From assembly GCA_942159475.1 (NCBI GenBank), contig OW804100.1:7270127-7334126 (forward strand): 64,000 bases of DNA, written 5' to 3'. The position numbers and the translations under genes were made by a program. Source of the DNA: Sthenelais limicola. Lineage: Eukaryota; Annelida; Polychaeta; Phyllodocida; Sigalionidae. This document shows, piece by piece, positions 1 through 10,800 of the stretch (the stretch's first letter is position 1; the number at the start of each line of letters is the position of its first letter). The notes below the pieces were generated by a model that was given only the letters and a program-made list of their open reading frames with translations, was not told the DNA's origin and made no database searches.

Positions 1-416
1 TACTTTTCTGTGGTGATTATCTAAGGGAAATAGTGGAAAAGGAGGCTGACATGGATAAACCGCCACAGACATGGAACTTTTTTATCTGGAAATAGTCAAA
101 TCTGCTCGAACATAGGAAGTTAGCAGTTGGAAAAGAATTTGTAATAGGAGAAATAGCTTGTACCACAGAGGAAAAGTCTGTACGGATTTCATCATTAGTA
201 CATATGTCTACTTTTGGACGCAACACATGCTATGCGATCAGTGAGACAATTTTTCAAGTGAAATCGCCCCCCTATTTGCAAGTGTTTGGGGAGGAAAAGT
301 GAGATCGTGGATGATTTTGCCTGAGATCACACAATTCCAAGTTCAAATTGTACTGGATTCCCACGACCTCACCCACGATTGATCACAAGAATTGTAAACA
401 GAAAAATATGGCTAGT

Positions 417-463
417 GTTATACCACCAGGTGGACAGACAGATCCTCAGGACATGTCTACACA
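417..463 (+). repeat. Dispersed 47-bp repeat, copy 1
   Basis: This stretch, containing CCAGGTGGACAGACAG, recurs with about eight mismatches at 17019-17065 in the same orientation. Both copies sit in gene-free or intronic DNA. It is probably a fragment of a dispersed element whose ends I cannot define. Confidence 0.6.
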
Positions 464-709
464 TAAACCCCCAGATATAATACTAGGGTGTATACAGAAA
501 TCAGTCTAAACTCAGAGCATGTTGGTATGGGTTTCCCGGCCCACCATTATAGTCCCAATGAGATCAATGTGAATGTAATATGCACAAAAAATGCTATTTC
601 ATGGCCGTCATTTATGCTTCATAGAAGCACTAAGTAAACTGGAAGAAAACAAACAAATGATAAAAGGAGGTAGGGAGGGAGATTGGTACAGATGTTAAAA
701 AAGAGAAAA

Positions 710-736
710 GGGGTGGGGGGGGGGGGGGAGGGAGGG
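710..736 (+). repeat. G-rich homopolymer tract
   Basis: A run dominated by G, with one stretch of 14 uninterrupted G after GGGGT, followed by GGGAGGG. It is a low-complexity tract able in principle to form a G-quadruplex. The length is likely to be unstable or mis-called in sequencing. Confidence 0.8.
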
Positions 737-1689
737 CGATTCAGAGAGACAGAGAAAGAGCAGCAGGCAAGTAAAATGTATTCGTAAGCTGGGAAGCAAT
801 ATAGTTGAATAGTCTAACTATCCGCAAGACCAAGATCACAGCCCATGTTTTATACACATTTATAGAAACGTCAGAAATGTGTGAACATATTCATCTGTGT
901 TGCTGTTATCTATGTTCTATACTGTTATCTGTCTGCCCATGCATGTGGCAGGTAAAGAAAACATTTAAAAAAAGAGGCCCGTGTTTTGACTAAACCGAAA
1001 TGGTGTGGTCACTCACTCCTGCACATGGGAGGTTCTGAGGTTCCATGTGTTGTGCCGACCGGCAGGGATTGATAAGCATCAAACCACTGATGAGGTACAT
1101 ATCTACACTAACTGACTCTAATTTTTTCTCCTATTATCATATCAGTGCCCGCCCCCAGTCATCCACACCTCCCCCTCATCCCCTTTCATCCCTTCCCCCT
1201 CCTCGTGTATAGTCCCAGGATACCACGTCTTATTTAATTCGCCCCTCCCACAGAAAGCCTCATGGTGTGAGATCTTCTTCAGCTTAGAATTAATTAAAAA
1301 TAAAAGACCCAAAATAATACATATAATTTACAATAGGCTATGTATAAACCTGTATTTGCTTTCGTGATGCGTGGAAGAGAAATAATGGTTTAAATTTCTT
1401 CTGTATGGCGTTTTGTTTTAACTGATCGAGCCCCTAGCCATGTAATATCCTTTTTAAATTAACACTGACATAGCTCTTAAGAGTAAAGCAGCCTTAACGT
1501 TACTCTAGTTAGTACCTTATAGCTGCATGATTTAAAATATCCATTGACTTTTAAAAAGTCTCACTCACTGTTGTAATATTGATGTTACAACTTTCCATAA
1601 CGGAATATAAACTGTAACACACCATTATAGTTTATACACTTATTAAGGTACACCATATTTCATTGAAAAAATGCCTGGGCACTTTTTTC

Positions 1690-1920
1690 TCAAGCCATTC
1701 TTGCCCCCAGCCCTTATTCAACAGGTAACAGGGAAGACACCCTCTTGAATCCCGCTTTCCCATTTTTTATAAGCCCCATTTCCTGAATCCTGTACGTTTC
1801 CAATTTGCAATCCTGTTTTTCTATTTGCAATCGCTACCTTAAGCCCTTTCCTGAATCCCGTAGGCCCTTTTAAATCCCGAATCCTGACCTAAAATAGGCC
1901 CCAATCCTTATTCCTGACAG
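1690..1920 (+). repeat. Degenerate CCTGAATCC-type repeat
   Basis: Words such as TTGAATCCCG, CCTGAATCCTGTA, GCAATCCTG, CCTGAATCCCGTA and CCGAATCCTGA recur every 20-60 bp. They look like an old, diverged minisatellite. No coding potential is seen. Confidence 0.45.
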
Positions 1921-2064
1921 ATTACAAGCTAGTATGACAAGAGAGCAGGGAGGCAGTTAGTCAGGCGACCAACACTAGTGCTATCGCTACTGTTTACTCG
2001 TCTAACAGCAGTACTGTCTATAGAGATAGGCAGACTATCTAGGAGACAGTGGGTTTGTGGGTTG

Positions 2065-2250
2065 CAATGGAGGGGGAGGGGCGGATTTTGGGGTTGGGGG
2101 GTTGGTAGTACATGGTTGTGTGCGTGGTGGCGGGGGGTTGGGGGACGGGGTTGTGGCATCATGTGGATAGTCATGTTGTGAGTTTGGGGTGGGGGGATTG
2201 CGGGGGGCGGGGGTCGAGGTTGTGGGGGGGGACTGTAGGGGGGATAGGCA
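2065..2250 (+). repeat. G-rich tract with many G3+ runs
   Basis: The + strand carries more than ten runs of three to eight G within about 185 bp, and very little C. The word ATAGTCATGTTGTG occurs at its 3' part and again just after it. The tract ends about 50 bp before the Ngaro-like element at 2300. The open frames through it on both strands are composition artefacts. Confidence 0.8.
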
Positions 2251-2299
2251 TGTTATAGATAGTCATGTTGTGTTTGTGGGGATAATTATAATAAGATAA

Positions 2300-2498
2300 T
2301 TTAATGTGGAAGGAATTGTTGTCTATACGACAATTCCTCTGCATTGAACAGCAGGCAGCACACAGAACGCTGGACACCACCACGCTCAACCGGAAGTGGT
2401 CAGCCGACCCACTTCCCGCTGATGAGTGACCACGAGCCTCCGGGCTGCGTCCATTCCGTTCGCACCCCCAGGAGAGGCAACAAGTGACTTAAAATTTC
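2300..2498 (+). repeat. Split direct repeat A1 of element 1
   Basis: About 199 bp, repeated nearly exactly at 7314-7512. It contains the inverted pair GGAATTGTTGTC / GACAATTCC around CTATAC, a small hairpin just inside the end. Only a few substitutions separate A1 from A2. Confidence 0.9.
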
Positions 2499-2581
2499 TC
2501 GTGCTCCCTGTCATGCCAGGTGGCCCCGTCCCCTTCTCTCCTCGTAGAACAAGGGTACAACCTAAAGTAGACTACTTAGCA

Positions 2582-3907
2582 ATGGCAGACCCGGGCAAGG
2601 ACGCCCAAAACAAGAAGGGAAAGAAGAAAGCTAAGAAACCAGTTACTAAAGGCCCCAAGCTGGAGACAATCTACGAGGACTCTTCCTCCGAGGACAGCCA
2701 TGAGGAGGGGGGGGGGAAGCTGACAAAGACAGGGAAGAGCACCAGGAGCCTCCCAACGAGTTCAAAACCCCTAAAAGAAAGACTGTCACTGCTAAAAAAC
2801 AACTCTCCAGTGTAGTCTCCACTCTCTGCAACGCCCTGGTCGAAACCTCCAAGGCGAATGTTACTCCTAATCCGAAGAAACACCACCGCTCACGTGGTCA
2901 AGTGTCCAATGCACGTGGTCACCCCGGGGGGCACCGCTCCAAGCGCCGCAAGGCCCGCACTCCTCCCTCAGACTCCTCCAGCTCCTCGTCCGACTCTTCA
3001 TCAGAGTCATCCTCTACGTCCTCACCCTCTCCTTCTCCTAGGAGAAACAGAAAAAGGAAAAGGTCCTCTAAGAAAACCAAAAGAGACAGGAGAACTCCAG
3101 CAGCCAAGCGCCACCCCTTCAGGGAGAGGCGCCACTCATCTTCCTCCAGGTCCTCTGAAGACAGCGATGTCCCCGAGCCATCCCATCTAAAAAGAGCCTA
3201 TAAGCACCACAAACTAGCTTCAAAGGCTCTCTCTCGCCAGTATCGATCTAAGGGCAAAACAAAAGGTAACTCCAAAAAATTATATCTTACACCAGAAAAT
3301 TGTCTCCCACCCGACCTGGCTACAAGGGTCGACACAGAAAAAAGGGATCTCAATGTGGTTGAGTATATCTGTGGCCTTAATCTCATGGCAGCCAGTATGA
3401 ACCAGGACGGCTGCAGCATGGCTACACTATATCATGTTAACGTGCATATCTCAGAGGTGGCAGAGGATGCTGTCTCTCGGTCAGGGGAGGCCACAGTTAT
3501 GTGGTCCCAGACCATTATCGACCATATTTGTGCAGCTAAGATCAAATAATACCTACATCCAGCAGCAGAGAGCCCGTATAGCATGGAACAGCAAGCCTAT
3601 CATCACCAAAGCCAAGAAAGGCCGAGGCATAGCCTCCCCATGCACCCCGTACAACTCAGAGGAGTGCCATCACAATGACTCCCATCATGAAGGCCCCTCT
3701 CTAATGCTCCATTGCTGCGGATATTATTACTTCAACACGAAAAACAAGGAGTTCAGGCACACAGCAAAATCGTGTAATAACAGAAAAGCTAGTCAGGGCA
3801 GAGAGAGCTCCACCTCTGGCCAGCAGAACAAGGGCAAGCGCGAATGGACACGCACTAACTCCTCCGACTCAGCATCCAAACCAACTGAAGCTAAGTCAAA
3901 AAACTAA
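2582..3907 (+). pseudogene. Gag-like ORF1 of element 1, three frames
   Basis: Probable Gag-like nucleocapsid protein of the element. The likely start is the ATG at 2582 (MADPGKDAQNKKGKKK), a very basic N-terminus. The reading frame shifts at the G run near 2706-2716, then continues through a Ser-rich, Arg/Lys-rich block to the stop at 3547-3549. A third frame carries the rest to 3907, including a Cys/His cluster (HCCGYYYF...H...C) that could be a degenerate zinc-binding motif. Two frameshifts make it non-functional as it stands. ORF1 proteins of these elements are poorly conserved, so the assignment rests on position before RT and on composition. Confidence 0.6.
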
Positions 3908-4067
3908 ACACTAGTCCCAACAGCACCAGGGACTCTAATACAGGTGCCCTCCCTCCCAAACCCAGTTTTATTGACAACCAGCCTGCCCGGAAGTAAACAA
4001 CCAAAATGGCGGCCTGACTTCCGCAGCCCCAAAAGAACAACACTCAGACTGTGCTATTACCTCTACT

Positions 4068-6175
4068 GTGCCAATTCATGATACTCGACAGACATTAAAA
4101 CAACGTGATAGCAAAACAACAAAGTCACAAGCTAGTACCCGAAGTTTGGAACGGTATACGCCGCAAACTCCACTACAAAAGCATCGATCCGTGCTAGTAC
4201 AGGATAGCCCCAATGAACAGTACTCAGCAGATGTCTGTGGGTCAACACATACGGACACACACAAACTACACCAGGACGTGGAACAGCATACGCTGCACTC
4301 CTTTGACTTCGACTATTCAGGTAAAGAAATCTTGTTCTATACAGACCCAGATATCAACACCTCTAGACCTACCAATACCACCCCCAGACAGGCTTTCATA
4401 GAGGGCCTGGCCCTCGTAAACTACAAGATCTCCGCGGCCTCTCCACCTCCAAATATCGACTTCTCCGACTACTCTAAATGGCCTTATCCAGCCCTGACTC
4501 TGCCAAGTCAGATGGCGGTCATATATGAAACTGTCAGATCGGCCAGTGTTCCCAACTGGAGGGGGGCCAAAGTGACTCTACCATCAACCATGAAAGTACC
4601 TGTCTGGAAAAAGTACGGTACAAATCACGCCAACGACACAGCCATCTACAATGGAATACTCTATGGCTTTCCCATACAATACACGGGAGGACCCATCTAT
4701 AACAAGGCCGAAAACAACCCCACCACCAACCACCCCTCGGCCCTAGCCTTCCCACATCACATCCAGGAATACCTAGACACTGAATGCAACCTTAAAGCAA
4801 TGGCGGGCCCCTTCAACTCGCCCCCCTTTGTGCCTTGGCTTCACACAGGCCCCCTGATGACTAGGCCCAAATCAAACCCGGATAAGAGGCGCATCATAGT
4901 AGACCTGTCATTTCCCAACGGGGGAGTGAACGCCTGGGTAGCCAAGAACTTCTTTAACGGTAAGCCAGCTTCACACAACCTACCAACTGTCAATATGGCT
5001 TGTGAAATAATAACCAACATGGCCCAGAAGGATGTCGCCATGGCAGTACTGGACTTGTCACGCGCCTATCGCCACTTCCAGACCTGCCCACTGGACTGGC
5101 CCCTCATGTGTGTATCTCATAACAACAAAACATACATCGACAGGGCCCTACCATTCGGGGCATGAATGTCCTCTTACATTATGCAGCAGGTGGCTTCATT
5201 CATAGTGAGGGCTCTATCATCTCAAAACATCACCGCCCTCATGTATCTCGATGACCTGATTATCATAGCCCCCAATTTACAACAGCTGCAGCCCCAGTTC
5301 ATTGCGACCAAACAACTCTTAAAAGAACTGGGCCTGAAGGTGGCTGATGAGAAGACCCAGCCACCATCACAAGAGGTCAAATGGCTAGGTATCTTGATCA
5401 ACACCAGCCTAAATACCATCTCCATTCCTCCGTGCAAGCTGGCAGAAATTAAGTTGTGTTTGGACTCTACTGCCAGCAAGCACATTGTTACTACCAGAAC
5501 AATGCAGAGCATAATAGGACCAGTGGCACACTTGGCCAAGACAGTGAAGCCAGCTACCCTATTTATGCAACGCATGCTGCATGCACTCAGATTGGCAAAG
5601 GGAGGCCCGATCTTCATTTCAACACTCGTGAATGCTGACCTTCGTTGGTTCAACCGTTTTATGTCACAATACAACGGAATCTCCATTATACCACGAGGGA
5701 CAGTCTCCAAAACAATCTGGGCGGATGCATGTCTGACAGGAGGGGGAGCCACAAATGGCGCCCACTACTATGCACACCCATTCACCCCAGAACTCACCAG
5801 CAATAGGAGTATCAACCAGCTTGAGGCTCTCAACTGCGTGGGAGCCGTCAGACTCCTGACTGGCCCAGATGACAGAGGGAGCATAGTGAGAATATGTTGT
5901 GACAACCAGCGGCCATGGAGTCTTTCAAAGGAGGAAGGCCGAAAGACCTCACACTGGCCGCCTGTGCCAGAGCCCTCTGGTATGTTGCAGCTGAGAGGGA
6001 GATGTCACTGGAGTACGTCCACATACCAGGACGTCTGATGGACCTCCCGGACGCCCTCTCCAGATCTCACACCTCAGCCCTATTTAATGACAAAGCCCAA
6101 TCCATTGTTAAAGACCTCGACCTTCGGGAGATTGATTCTAGTGACTCACATTTCGATATCTCTTCTTTCTTCTAG
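4068..6175 (+). pseudogene. Reverse transcriptase/RNase H of element 1, broken
   Basis: RT followed by RNase H. Visible RT signatures are KRRIIVDLSFP, MAVLDLSRAY (motif A Asp), RALPFGA (motif B region) and MYLDDLIIIAP (catalytic YLDD). RNase H shows TIWADACLTGGG, NQLEALN, ICCDNQ and the final LPDALSR. The first ATG in frame is at 4068. An in-frame TGA at 5163-5165 cuts the protein between motif B and YLDD, and a one-base frameshift near 5905-5912 moves the last RNase H segment to another frame (ending at 6175). The product would be inactive. It lies between the Gag-like region and the recombinase, the usual order. Confidence 0.85.
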
Positions 6176-6189
6176 GTAGGTGCCAGGCC

Positions 6190-7069
6190 AAGCTCGCTCG
6201 ACTGGCGGTTGTGAGACAGAGAGAGGGCCACAACCTGGGACTAACGCCAACCGAGAATCGGCCATCATAATATATGTAGCATTCTGTGTGCGAGTGGGAA
6301 TAGAGTAAGACGAACCCTCGCCTGCACACATATTTAAAAGAACATTCTTTAAAATGGCTGGAATTGACCCAGCCCCCTTGTCTGACTACGCAGTCCTCAC
6401 AGCCCTGAAAGGGGTGAGGCTCACAGTTCGACACATTCCCAAGCCAAAGGGGGCTGTGACTCCAGTCCTACTGAGAAAATGTGTGCAGCACGCCTCCTGC
6501 TGTGAGTACCCTAAGCAGGTGAAGGCGGCGATCATATTAATGTTCATGGCATTCCTTTGCCAATCCAATTTATTCCCCACATCGAAGAAGGAATTTGATC
6601 ACTCCAGACACCTGACCACATCAGACGTGGAGGTGGGCGTGGCCGGAGCTATGATAAAACTCAAGTGGTCAAAAACGATGCAATCCTCGAGAACAGCGGT
6701 TGAAGTATTTCTCCCCGCCAGCCCGGGGACCCCCTATGCCCCAGGCGGGCAATCCACAGGCTCATGAAGACCTCCTCTGACCTGCCCCCTGACACGCCCC
6801 TTTTCAGGTTCAGCGATGGGAACCCGATTACAATAGGATATATGAGGCGTGTGTGGGCGTGGCTCGTGACCCGAGCTGGATTGAGTCCTTCAATCCACTC
6901 CATGCACAGCCTGCGCAGGGGAGGCGCTTCGTATGCCTATCACGAGGCAGGAGCCACTCTCAATGACGTCATGACACATGGGACCTGGGCTAGTGACGCC
7001 GTGAGATCCTACATCAGGCCCACAGCCCACACATCCACCTCTGTACACAAGGCCCTCAGTGCAATGTGA
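6190..7069 (+). pseudogene. Tyrosine recombinase of element 1, broken
   Basis: Recombinase that would integrate the circular cDNA. A degenerate N-terminal domain with several stops is traceable from about 6190; the clear part starts at 6354 (MAGIDPAPLSDYAV). The first catalytic Arg site reads FLCQSNL where the family (and element 2 in this window) has FxRxSN, so Arg is replaced by Cys, as a CpG transition would produce. The second box HSLRRGG, the HGTW box and the terminal RSYIRP Tyr box are present, but after a frameshift between about 6720 and 6764. Frameshift plus loss of Arg show a dead copy. Confidence 0.8.
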
Positions 7070-7082
7070 ACAGAACATGATT

Positions 7083-7321
7083 GGGTTATAGTGGATCTGA
7101 ACTGTGGACTGACAATATACATATATGAACACAAGATAAATCGTGCAGATGAGGTGTCACTGATATTCTTATAATCTCTGATAAATGTTATCTTCTCTCA
7201 TGTACAACTTGCACTGTATTGACAAAGACTCGTCTACATATCAATGTTGTGTATACTAATTAAAAAATGTCCCACTACTGAATAAACCTATTCTAACGTA
7301 ATGACTGTGTTTGTTTAATGT
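7083..7321 (+). repeat. Split direct repeat B1 of element 1
   Basis: Starts GGGTTATAGTGGATC just after the recombinase stop and is repeated at 7573-7811 with only a few mismatches. Its last eight bases, TTTAATGT, are also the first bases of A2, so B1 and A2 abut with an 8-bp overlap. Confidence 0.9.
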
Positions 7322-7512
7322 GGAAGGAATTGTTGTCTATACGACAATTCCTCTGCATTGAACAGCAGGCAGCACACAGAACGCTGGACACCACCACGCT
7401 CAACCGGAAGTGGTCAGCCGACCCACTTCCCGCTGATGAGTGATCACGAGCCTCCGGGCTGCGTCCATCCCGTTCGCACACCCAGAAGAGGCAACAAGTG
7501 ACTTAAAATTTC
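7314..7512 (+). repeat. Split direct repeat A2 of element 1
   Basis: Second copy of A1, with the same hairpin near its start. A 60-bp linker (7513-7572), not found elsewhere in the element, separates it from B2. Confidence 0.9.
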
Positions 7513-7572
7513 CACCCACCCTCCCTACAGGATAACTATCTCTTGAAAGAAGAGCCAAACCAAATGTGCTAA

Positions 7573-7811
7573 GGGTTATAGTGGATCTGAACTGTGGACT
7601 GACAATATACATATATGAACACAAGATAAATCGTGCTGATGAGGTGTCACTGATATTCTTATAATCTCTGATAAATGTTATCTTCTCTCATGTACAACTT
7701 GCACTGTATTGACAAAGACTTGTCTACATATCATCGTTGTGTATACTAATTAAAAAATGTCCCACTACTGAATAAACCTATTCTAACGTAATGACTGTGT
7801 TTGTTTAATGT
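7573..7811 (+). repeat. Split direct repeat B2 of element 1
   Basis: Second copy of B1 and the 3' end of the element. After TTTAATGT the sequence departs from B1/A2 and becomes host DNA. Confidence 0.9.
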
Positions 7812-8844
7812 TTAAACAGTAAGGTACGGTACTTCAGAAATTATGTTCTGCAACTGCTTGTGGGCTCGGGGAGAGGGAGAAATCAGGGGGAGGGGGCGGA
7901 TTCATCCAATTTCTTTTTTTGATTAACAGATAATTTACTGTTTGCAAAATACGCTGGTAGGGAATAGCCTTTGGCAATTATATTCACAAAAATGATGATA
8001 AAAAGTGCATGTAAACTTACATACGCTCTATACTCGTCCTGTAGGCAGCGGCGTGCCATAGAGTTAACACTAGAGGGCTTTGATGTTTACTGCCCACAGG
8101 ACACGTATAGAGTGTACATGTAGCTGAAATCTTTTAGACATCTCCCAGAGGCCTGTCGACCTGTTTGTCTATACCTCATGTACTGCTTAGACATAGACAT
8201 TTTAATTGATTATAAGGACATACAAAATCTATTCAATAAAAGTGGCTATCTTTTCATTATTTAATCTCAACATATAGTAGCTGTTTTCTGTGCGAAAAAT
8301 CAGGTCTCTGACTTCAGGATGTAAGTATAGCCCCAATGTTGTGTGACACTTCCACACCTAAATTAGCTCACTCATACAATGAGTGTGTGGGCTCAGTTTG
8401 ATACCCTTTTAAAGCTAAATGCGAACCCCAGACAGTGGTTAGTGAGTTCTAGTAATATCTTTGGTATCTACTATATCATACTAGCATGCCATATCTAACT
8501 GTCTATCCATTGCTCCTGTTGGCATAGCAAATCTCTAATATCCAGTGGTAGGCTTACTTGGTTGTATATCTTCAATGATGGTTAATGCAGTAAACAGTTA
8601 ATATCTTCGTGGATTTGGGGAATTCAGAGTTAAAATTTGGGATGTAGGTTGGGGTGATACAAAATTCTAAATTCTAATTCAACTTCCTATGGTAAGTCTC
8701 AAAAAAATTATAAAATATGCATATATATATGAAATATACATACTGTAAATGTAATTAAAGGTGAAACGTCCTCCTGCGATTTTTAATTAATTAAAGAAGA
8801 GAAACCAACAAGTCATAGTAAATGAATTACTGTCTGCCCCATGA
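7812..8844. other. Gene-free, AT-rich spacer
   Basis: No gene is seen. The segment 8667-8718 is similar to 34420-34469 (CTAATTCAACTTCC and neighbouring bases), a dispersed repeat. The rest is AT-rich, with a short AT run near 8718. Confidence 0.6.
8667..8718 (+). repeat. Dispersed 52-bp repeat
   Basis: Similar to 34420-34469 with a few indels and substitutions, in the same orientation. The second copy directly follows a 40-bp inverted repeat, so both may derive from the same small element. Confidence 0.5.
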
Positions 8845-9063
8845 CTGGTAACCTGTGGGGTCCCCCAGGGAACCACTCTTGGCCCGATCCTGTTTTCTAT
8901 TTACATCAATGATCTGCCGTGTCAAACCAAAAACACCAAACTGCAACTTTTCGCAGATGCTATCATCTCCTGCTCGAATAGTAACCTTATGTCTCTTTCT
9001 AGGAGCATACAGGAAGACTTAACTAATATAGTAGTTTGGTGTAGATATAACAAGATTTCCTTA
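8845..9063 (+). pseudogene. LINE reverse transcriptase fragment
   Basis: About 73 codons of a non-LTR retrotransposon RT (Jockey/CR1-like) read in one frame: GVPQGTTLGPILFSIYINDLP, then LQLFADAIIS, then SIQEDL and WCRYNKISL. The catalytic FADD has become FADA, so the fragment is dead. It begins after a TGA and is cut at its 3' side by the Helitron at 9064. No other part of a LINE is visible nearby. Confidence 0.8.
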
Positions 9064-9843
9064 TCCATATAATATACGGCTAGAGCGATTTCTAGGAAAG
9101 GAGGTAGAAAAGAAATGGTAGAAAGAAGGTTTTCTTTGTCCAGAATGTTCTCGGAATTTGTTGTTTTACAAACCACTTTACTCATCTGCAGAGGTCTGTC
9201 CCCCCTCTCTGGATGTCGTCGTATCTGGTTTGTGAAGGTAATTGGGGTGGAAATGTGATTTTGAAGCCTTTTTTAAATTGGGATACCCACACTCTATTTA
9301 TAGCCTGGGAAAGCCCCTGTGAGATACTACGTCATTTCCTACAACCTACGTCCAGGGGAACCTAGGTGGAACATGAGGAAGAGGGGAGGGAGAGTGTTGG
9401 GGGTTGGGAGGGGGAAATCGGAGACTGGCAGGAGAGCATGATTTTCTAATCAAACTTGAATATATAATTTAAAAAGTTTCTACCACTCTTCCAAATGTAA
9501 AACAAATGTAAAATATGGCAAACATTATTATCTAACAGCGACTTCATCATGAAAAATAAAGGAAAATATAGTCCAAATATATCAGGAAATCTGGGAAGAT
9601 CAACACACTTCAGAGTAGTACAGACAGATCATATGTTACTGTATGCTTAATGAGAAATAATAGTTCTATAATGATAATAATGAGGAAGAGGGGAGGGAGT
9701 TGGGGGAGGCAGAGGGAGGGAATTGGAGATGGGGTTGGGAGAGAAAGACAGGTATGAAAGACAGAGAAGAGGGGAGGGAAAAGAGGGAGAGGGGGAAGTG
9801 TGGGGAGAGAGAGTGACCGTCCGGAGGACGGGTACTTTGCTAG
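9064..9843 (+). mobile_element. Non-autonomous Helitron, copy 1
   Basis: The element starts TCCATATAATATACGG after a host A and ends CTAG before a host T, the A/T target rule of Helitrons. Near the 3' end a perfect 6-bp hairpin (CCGTCC GGA GGACGG, 9817-9831) is followed by GTACTTTG and CTAG. A second copy lies in reverse orientation at 23284-26787, and both share ends and interior. There is no Rep/helicase gene, so it needs transposase from elsewhere. It inserted into the LINE fragment. An open frame in its interior that recurs in copy 2 is a property of the repeat, not a gene. Confidence 0.85.
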
Positions 9844-9879
9844 TATACTATAAATGTCTTATGTATTTCTGTTGTGTAG

Positions 9880-9996
9880 AAACTACCAGAACTGCAGAAG
9901 CGTCTGCAACAGTTAAATGCCATCTGTATCATTCAGCGCAACTGCGCCACCTACCTCAAACTTAGGAACTGGCAATGGTGGCAACTCTTCACAAAG
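9880..9996 (+). CDS. Myosin II exon 1 of copy: end of neck (IQ)
   Basis: A 117-bp exon, 39 codons in phase 0, between TGTGTAG and GTTGGT. It encodes KLPELQKRL followed by [19 protein letters not shown] and QLFTK, the second IQ motif (light-chain binding) and the lever/rod junction of non-muscle/smooth myosins. It is intact. Only 36 bp separate its acceptor from the Helitron end, and this gap holds the pyrimidine tract. Confidence 0.88.
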
Positions 9997-10134
9997 GTTG
10001 GTATATGTACTGATATTAATAGTGATAAAAAGATCAATACATATACTCCATACAATACATTTTATTCTTTATTTTTTTCAAGTTCAAGAGTTGTTCAGTT
10101 AAGGTGACTCAGTACTGATCTTGTGTATTCAACA

Positions 10135-10365
10135 CTTAACACAACACAGGGTGTGTGTAAAGGGAGTTTATTTTCAAAACTCAACTAGACTAAAACTTTT
10201 TTGCGCGCGCGCCAGTACATTAAATGGAAACATACATACAGTGAGAAATAAAGAGGTAATGAATAGCCAATTAATTAAAACAATACAGAAGTCAAATCAA
10301 TTAGAGTCAATGTCTGTAAGTACTGCTCCTGGCTATTTTGCAGACTGAGGCTTCACACTGACCCC
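10135..10365 (-). repeat. Split direct repeat B2 of element 2
   Basis: The 3' terminal repeat of the minus-strand element. It matches 10546-10776 with two clear substitutions in the compared part (within GTGTGTG and the GCGC run). It ends at CTTAACAC on the + strand. Confidence 0.9.
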
Positions 10366-10415
10366 CTCCCCCCTTGGAGGGATAGGCACTTGGAGGAGGT
10401 CGGGGCGGTGGCAGG

Positions 10416-10545
10416 CACGCTGCGCTTGCCAAAATGCAATTGACGCTTGCTTCTGACCCATGGTCAGCAAGTGGACGCGGGCGGAGGTAGCGCGCCCAGC
10501 AGACCGGGGTTGAGTTAAAAAAGCTTAAACAGAGTCTAAGCCTCC
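10416..10545 (-). repeat. Split direct repeat A2 of element 2
   Basis: About 130 bp beginning GCTTAGACTCTG on the minus strand, repeated at 14297-14427 with few differences. It abuts B1 directly, and a roughly 50-bp linker (10366-10415) separates it from B2. Confidence 0.9.
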
Positions 10546-10776
10546 CTTAACACAACACAGGGTGTGGGTAAAGGGAGTTTATTTTCAAAACTCAACTAGA
10601 CTAAAACTTTTTTGCGCGCGCACCAGTACATTAAATGGAAACATACATACAGTGAGAAATAAAGAGGTAATGAATAGCCAATTAATTAAAACAATACAGA
10701 AGTCAAATCAATTAGAGTCAATGTCTGTAAGTACTGCTCCTGGCTATTTTGCAGACTGAGGCTTCACACTGACCCC
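10546..10776 (-). repeat. Split direct repeat B1 of element 2
   Basis: The B1 copy next to the recombinase gene, directly joined to A2. Its match to B2 ends at the CCCC run at 10773-10776. Confidence 0.9.
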
Positions 10777-10800
10777 AAAAACCCAGGTAGTATAGTGTAG

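Larger units (their letters stand above)
1..2299. other. Gene-free leading region
   Basis: No exon, RNA gene or recognisable coding domain is visible on either strand. Short open frames here lack family features. The stretch holds a purine-rich piece with a long G run near 710-736, a degenerate repeat of CCTGAATCC-like words at about 1690-1920, a short motif repeated at 17 kb, and a G-rich tract next to the first retroelement. If the myosin exons downstream belong to a complete gene, its motor-domain exons are not in this interval. Confidence 0.6.
2300..7811 (+). mobile_element. Ngaro/DIRS-like retrotransposon 1 (decayed)
   Basis: A 5.5-kb tyrosine-recombinase retrotransposon. The order is A1 (2300-2498), Gag-like region, RT/RNase H, tyrosine recombinase, B1 (7083-7321), A2 (7314-7512), B2 (7573-7811). 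Such split direct repeats are the hallmark of Ngaro and PAT-type elements, which are thought to integrate through a circular intermediate. All three coding regions are broken. The outer ends share the 8-mer TTTAATGT with the internal B1/A2 junction, and no longer target duplication is visible, as expected for recombinase-mediated integration. The G-rich tract lies immediately upstream. Confidence 0.9.

Noticed and set aside
1929..2389. Open frames through the G-rich tract
   Set aside because: Low-complexity Gly/Trp or Pro/His/Thr strings on opposite strands; no splice or start context.
5163..5165. TGA in RT of element 1 as a recoded codon
   Set aside because: There are also two frameshifts, broken Gag and a lost catalytic Arg; simple decay explains the stop.
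8922..9185. 87-codon minus-strand frame similar to one at 26666-26872 (+)
   Set aside because: Similarity is due to the two Helitron copies. The frame runs over the Helitron border at 9064 and has no domain.
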